DNA of 9,520 bases from JAISFI01 sp031552335 (GTDB taxonomy: Bacteria; Bacteroidota; Bacteroidia; Bacteroidales; Azobacteroidaceae), in assembly GCA_031552335.1 (NCBI GenBank), contig JAVBMQ010000031.1, positions 1 through 9,520 of the forward strand, given 5' to 3'. Shown in pieces: positions 6,296 to 9,520 of the stretch. A program made the position numbers and the translations under genes. How positions within the stretch are numbered: position 1 is the first letter of the stretch; each line of letters begins with the position of its first letter. The notes beneath the pieces were generated by a model. That model was given only the letters and a program-made list of their open reading frames with translations, was not told the DNA's origin and did no database searches.

Positions 6296-7489
6296 CTATT
6301 TATTTGTATTTTCCCTACAACGTTTCAACTCAATACGAAAAGTTGTACCCTTATTTATCTCTGATCTTAAGACATATATTTTACCATTAGCATATGATTC
6401 TACAATTCGTCTCACAAGAGAAAGTCCTAATCCCCATCCCCTTTTTTTTGTTGTGTAACCCGGATGAAAGACTGTTTTAAGTTTAGATTTAGGGATTCCT
6501 TTTCCTGTATCCGAAATATTTATTTTTACCAATTTATCCCCTGACTTGAGCGAAAAAGTAATAATACCTTTTCCATCCATTGCATCTACAGCATTTTTCA
6601 TCAAATTTTCAATAACCCACCCAAATAAAGCTTCATTCATCTGTGCCAGATAATGTTCTTCCGGAAAATCACAAATAATGGAAACTTTAGTAGAGATTCT
6701 TTTAGACATATAATCAATGGCTCGCTTAATTGCTTCATTTACATCCATCGGCATCGGATCCGGGTTAGAACCAATCTTAGAAAACCGGTCTGCAATCATA
6801 TTCAAGCGATTCACATCTTTATCTATTTCATCAACCATAGACAGATCAATTGGTTGTGTACGCAAATATTCCATCCAGGCCATTAAAGAAGAAATAGGAG
6901 TTCCTAATTGATGAGCTGTCTCTTTGGAAAGGCCTACCCACACTTTATTTTGCTCAGCCTTCTTTGTACTGCTGAGAGCAAAAAACGAAATAATTATAAA
7001 TGCAAATACGATTAATAACTGAACATATGGAAATATATACAATCGTTTAAGGACTTTTGACTCATCATAATACACATATTGTTTGCGATGATCATCCATT
7101 TCCAGAATAATAGGTTCATTTTTCGCTTTAAATGATAGCAATCTTTTTTTCAAGAAAGTGTCCTTATCCTGCTTGGGGACATCAATATTCATGTAATGAA
7201 TTATATCATCTTCTTCGTCAGCCAACACCAAAGGAATGGTGGTATTTCCTTGTATAACCTCAAGCAATAATTTATTATACTCATTAAAAACCTCTGTATC
7301 TTCATTGGGATCAGATGTTTGAAGTGACATCAATCTTATGGATTCCGCCCATATCTTAATTTTTTTATGTTCTTCCTGAGACAAATTCTCTACCAGTACA
7401 TTAGTGATAAGTACTGAAGCAAAGGCAATAACTACTGCTATAATAATGAAGATAAATTTAAACTTTTGACGAGATTCGTATAAACGCAT
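6296..7489 (-). CDS. Membrane-bound sensor histidine kinase without an adjacent response regulator
   Basis: The 397-residue product has a transmembrane segment at about 11-34, an extracytoplasmic region of roughly 115 residues (35-148) and a second transmembrane segment at about 150-173. The dimerisation domain follows, with the phosphoacceptor H193 in KETAHQLGTP. The HATPase domain has its N box (ENLMKNAVDAM, N295 and N299), G1 box (DTGKGIP, 327-333), F box (FHPGYTTKK, from 341) and G2 box (GWGLGLS, 351-357). All catalytic parts are intact, so it should autophosphorylate. No HAMP or PAS domain is evident between the second membrane segment and the H box. The sensed signal is unknown. No response regulator is in the window, so the partner must lie elsewhere. 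A -7 element (7518-7511) lies just upstream of its ATG. Confidence 0.92.
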   Translation of the reverse strand: MRLYESRQKFKFIFIIIAVVIAFASVLITNVLVENLSQEEHKKIKIWAESIRLMSLQTSDPNEDTEVFNEYNKLLLEVIQGNTTIPLVLADEEDDIIHYMNIDVPKQDKDTFLKKRLLSFKAKNEPIILEMDDHRKQYVYYDESKVLKRLYIFPYVQLLIVFAFIIISFFALSSTKKAEQNKVWVGLSKETAHQLGTPISSLMAWMEYLRTQPIDLSMVDEIDKDVNRLNMIADRFSKIGSNPDPMPMDVNEAIKRAIDYMSKRISTKVSIICDFPEEHYLAQMNEALFGWVIENLMKNAVDAMDGKGIITFSLKSGDKLVKINISDTGKGIPKSKLKTVFHPGYTTKKRGWGLGLSLVRRIVESYANGKIYVLRSEINKGTTFRIELKRCRENTNK

Positions 7490-7510
7490 AAAATCAGATT
7501 ATTTGAATTA

Positions 7511-7518
7511 CAAAGATA
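7511..7518 (-). promoter_or_regulatory. Candidate -7 element for the histidine kinase gene
   Basis: TATCTTTG on the minus strand is an exact match to TAnnTTTG, 21 bases before the kinase ATG. No TTG or TTTG is found at the expected -33 distance (the nearest TTG is only 11 bases upstream), so the promoter may be weak or need an activator. It points away from the candidate promoter of the divergent transferase gene. Confidence 0.45.
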
Positions 7519-7549
7519 AAAAAAAGAATCAACATCCGGATTTTTTATC

Positions 7550-7557
7550 TAAGTTTG
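7550..7557 (+). promoter_or_regulatory. Candidate -7 element for the phosphoethanolamine transferase-like gene
   Basis: TAAGTTTG matches TAnnTTTG exactly and lies 33 bases before the ATG at 7591, giving a leader of about 25 bases. A -33 TTG is not seen at the usual spacing. Together with the divergent element at 7511-7518 it defines a two-way promoter region of about 100 bases. Confidence 0.45.
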
Positions 7558-7590
7558 CATAAAAATGTGAATTGAACGAATAAAAAAACA

Positions 7591-9207
7591 ATGACTAGTA
7601 TCTTATCAACCCTGAAACAAAAGAAGTGGAGTATTCTATTTATTTCTTTCATCCTATTATTCAATAACTTTTTCCTCTATTTTACAAATAATTTTGATAT
7701 TGAACGACTCCTATTTGTATACACATCTTCTCTGTTTGCCGTTTTTATTTTTTCCATATTATGCTTATTCCTGAAACAGAAAAGAGAAAAAATTTACCTA
7801 TTGTTATTATTTCTGATTTCTCTTATTCCCAATCTGATTATATTTTCGTATGCCATTATTTCAGATACACATATCAGAGGTGATATGTATTGGGTAATAT
7901 TTGAGTCTAACACAACAGAATCGCTTGAATTTATTAAAGCCTTTTACTCCTGGAAGATTATCGGAGGAATTCTCTTTTATCTGTCAGCCAGCATTTTTTT
8001 ATTCTGGAAATCCGGTTCTTCAACATGCCTTTCATTAAAACAGCATAAAATATTATTTGCCATCCCTTTCATTTCTATATTCTTTCTTATATGTTTCGAA
8101 TTTGGTACCAGAGGAATCGGATTCTTAGATTTTTACAAAAATATGTATATCTACTATCATGATGAAGCAAAAGCAAAAAAACAAGCTGAATTTCGCTCCA
8201 ATATAAAAACAGCAATTGACTGCCAGTTGCCAGACTCCACCAACCATACTTTTATTTTTATTTTAGGAGAATCAATCGCAAAAAATCACATGGGAATATA
8301 TGGATACAACAGAAATACAACTCCATGCCTAAATGCTATGCAAAATGAATTGGATATATATACGAATATTATATCACCAGAAACATACACAGTTCCTTCG
8401 CTTAGAAAAGTACTAACGTTTGCTTCTCATCAATTTCCGGGGTATGAATATAAACTCCCCTCCATTGTAAAACTCTTTAATGATGCAGGATTTGAAACTT
8501 ATTGGATAAGTAATCAGGTTTTACGAAAACGCTCGGTAAATGGCTATGATGCTATTGCCGGAGAATCAAAAAACATATACAGATTAAGTATACATCAGCA
8601 ACCTGATGGAATAATACTCCCTGTTTTGAATGAAATCTTAGAAAAAAAGGAGGTTAAAAACAAAATGATTTTTATTCATATTATGGGAGGACATGTATTG
8701 TATTCTTCCAGGTATCCATCCACATTCAACCATTTTGATTATAAAAAAGACACTATTCCATATAAGCCTTTTCTAACCGATAAGCACAAACAAACCATTG
8801 ATGAATATGATAATGCTATCAGATACAATGATTATTTTGTTTCTTCTGTTATCAATGCGGTAAAAAGTAAAAATCAATCTTCATTTGTTGTCTTTTTCCC
8901 TGATCACGGAGAAGAAGTATATGATTTCAGAGATTTTAAGGGACATGAAATAGAGAATAGTTCCATTTATCAGTGTGAAATTCCCTTTATTTTATGGTTA
9001 TCTGACAAATATAAAAAAGAAGTTCCTTGTTTGGTAATTGATAAAAAACGGCCATTTAGTACCGAAAATTTTATATATTCTATATCTACTCTAGCAGCAC
9101 TTAAATATGATTTTTATGTACCGGAATTCAGTTTATTCTCTGAAAAATTTATACCTCAAAAGAGATTTGTTGGAAAAATGGTTTATAGAGATAAGGGAGG
9201 AAATTAA
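7591..9207 (+). CDS. Phosphoethanolamine transferase-like inner membrane enzyme (EptA/CptA family)
   Basis: The 538-residue product has five predicted transmembrane helices (about 14-33, 41-61, 68-91, 121-139 and 153-171). A periplasmic domain of the alkaline phosphatase/sulfatase fold follows from about 215. Residues lining up with the EptA active site are all present: E227 in ILGES, T267 in PETYTVPS as the likely nucleophile, H368 in GGH, D438 and H439 in FPDHGEE, and H452 in KGHE. The block HMGIYGYNRNTTP after the glutamate is closer to CptA-like members than to EptA or MCR. The family moves phosphoethanolamine from phosphatidylethanolamine to lipid A, LPS core, glycans or proteins; the acceptor cannot be read here. 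A related transferase with another head group is possible. It stands alone, divergent from a histidine kinase and converging on an rRNA operon. Confidence 0.85.
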   Translation: MTSILSTLKQKKWSILFISFILLFNNFFLYFTNNFDIERLLFVYTSSLFAVFIFSILCLFLKQKREKIYLLLLFLISLIPNLIIFSYAIISDTHIRGDMYWVIFESNTTESLEFIKAFYSWKIIGGILFYLSASIFLFWKSGSSTCLSLKQHKILFAIPFISIFFLICFEFGTRGIGFLDFYKNMYIYYHDEAKAKKQAEFRSNIKTAIDCQLPDSTNHTFIFILGESIAKNHMGIYGYNRNTTPCLNAMQNELDIYTNIISPETYTVPSLRKVLTFASHQFPGYEYKLPSIVKLFNDAGFETYWISNQVLRKRSVNGYDAIAGESKNIYRLSIHQQPDGIILPVLNEILEKKEVKNKMIFIHIMGGHVLYSSRYPSTFNHFDYKKDTIPYKPFLTDKHKQTIDEYDNAIRYNDYFVSSVINAVKSKNQSSFVVFFPDHGEEVYDFRDFKGHEIENSSIYQCEIPFILWLSDKYKKEVPCLVIDKKRPFSTENFIYSISTLAALKYDFYVPEFSLFSEKFIPQKRFVGKMVYRDKGGN

Positions 9208-9255
9208 TAACTGGGAATGGAAGGAAGGTTTTTAAGCTACAAAGGTAGTGAAAAC

Positions 9256-9283
9256 AATTGACAATTGAGAATTGACAATGAGG
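9256..9283. repeat. Short array of 7-base AATTGAC-like units
   Basis: Four units follow in strict 7-base phase: AATTGAC (9256), AATTGAG (9263), AATTGAC (9270) and the decayed AATGAGG (9277). The array lies in the gap of about 190 bases between the transferase stop and the rRNA terminator. Unit length and the leading AATT are shared with the arrays at 1972-2056 and 9297-9331, but the last three bases differ. Confidence 0.8.
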
Positions 9284-9296
9284 GGGGAGGAAATTT

Positions 9297-9390
9297 AATT
9301 TTGAATTCTGAATTTTGAATTTTGAATTGAAGATGAATGATAGCCAAATAAGGAATGCATGTCTGATGATTCTATTCAAAATTCAGAATT
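9297..9390. repeat. Array of 7-base AATTTTG-like units with a matching inverted arm
   Basis: Five units run in phase: AATTTTG (9297), AATTCTG (9304), AATTTTG (9311), AATTTTG (9318) and AATTGAA (9325). An inverted arm follows at 9374-9390, which is an exact reverse complement of 9304-9320 over 17 bases. The 53-base middle includes non-repeat sequence. Like the element next to der, it lies between converging transcription units, here the transferase gene and the rRNA operon. The inverted arm begins 10 bases from the U-tract of the rRNA terminator. Apart from this and the smaller array, I see no gene in 9208-9399. Confidence 0.85.
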
Positions 9391-9399
9391 ATTTAAAAT

Positions 9400-9433
9400 A
9401 AAAAAAAGCAGTTCCTGCTTTCACAAGAACCGC
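9400..9433 (-). terminator. Rho-independent terminator of the rRNA operon
   Basis: On the minus strand GCGGTTCTTG (9433-9424) pairs with CAGGAACTGC (9417-9408) over ten positions, with two G-U pairs and a 6-base loop (TGAAAG). It is followed directly by eight Ts (9407-9400). It stands about 15 bases after the 5S rRNA end, the usual place for the end of an rRNA operon transcript. Confidence 0.93.
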
Positions 9434-9448
9434 TCTCTCATCTTAAAA

Positions 9449-9520
9449 TGGCAGCTACCTACTCTCCCACATACGCAGTACCATCGGCGCTATCGGGCTT
9501 AACTTCTCTGTTCGGAATGG
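9449..9520 (-). rRNA. rrf: 5S ribosomal RNA, 3' part (5' part beyond the right edge)
   Basis: The minus strand reads through conserved 5S blocks in order: CCATTCCGAACAGAGAAGTT, AAGCCC, GCGCCGATGGTACTGC, and GTGGGAGAGTAGGTAGCTGCC at the 3' end. About 72 bases are present, so roughly the first 40 lie outside. As 5S is normally the last gene of an rRNA operon, the 23S gene is expected further right on the same strand. The exact 3' end may differ by a few bases from 9449. Confidence 0.95.

Noticed and set aside
5602..6390. 262-codon plus-strand open frame
   Set aside because: It lies antisense to yceD and crosses its promoter and the 3' end of the kinase gene. Its composition is low-complexity serine/isoleucine typical of a shadow frame, and the yceD reading has clear family motifs.
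9149..9379. 76-codon minus-strand open frame overlapping the end of the transferase gene
   Set aside because: Much of its sequence (FKIQNSKLN and similar) is just the heptad repeats translated, and it overlaps a real gene on the other strand. No family is recognisable.

Overview
The window looks like a chromosomal housekeeping region from an AT-rich member of the Bacteroidota, most likely of the order Bacteroidales. Four things point there: a PorQ-type component of the type IX secretion system (T9SS) next to an apparent cmk start; the gene order yceD(DUF177)-rpmF-fabH-era-der; start regions without clear Shine-Dalgarno sequences; and several promoters of the Bacteroidota type (TAnnTTTG at -7, with or without a TTTG/TTG-like -33 element 19-21 bases upstream). 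The genus cannot be fixed from sequence reading alone.

Layout. Bases 1-1075 (minus strand) hold the first nine codons of a probable cytidylate kinase gene (cmk) and, upstream of it, porQ. A short divergent intergenic region carries a textbook promoter for xth (exodeoxyribonuclease III/ExoA family, plus strand, 1210-1974). xth converges on der, and the gap between their stop codons is filled exactly by a perfect 34-base inverted repeat built of 7-base units. From 6221 back to 2057 on the minus strand lies a compact cluster: yceD, rpmF, a hairpin with a U-tract, fabH, era and der. This joins ribosome biogenesis (bL32, Era, Der) with the first step of fatty acid elongation (FabH). Upstream of it, also on the minus strand, is an orphan membrane sensor histidine kinase (6296-7489). 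It is divergent from a phosphoethanolamine transferase-like inner membrane enzyme (7591-9207, plus strand). The last ~310 bases hold two further arrays of 7-base AATT-based repeats, a strong Rho-independent terminator, and the 3' part of a 5S rRNA gene on the minus strand, so an rRNA operon ends here and converges on the transferase gene.

How the genes relate. The yceD-rpmF-fabH-era-der cluster is probably one regulated unit, with a hairpin that may lower transcription after rpmF. Its yceD promoter lies just upstream of a TTG start, and era also begins with TTG, 12 bases after the fabH stop and in the same frame. The kinase and transferase share a roughly 100-base divergent promoter region, and both act at the cell envelope, but nothing in the sequence proves a functional link.

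I see no phage, insertion sequence, CRISPR array, defence system or new multi-gene system. The least explained signals are the three phase-perfect heptad repeat arrays, two of which form inverted repeats between converging transcription units.
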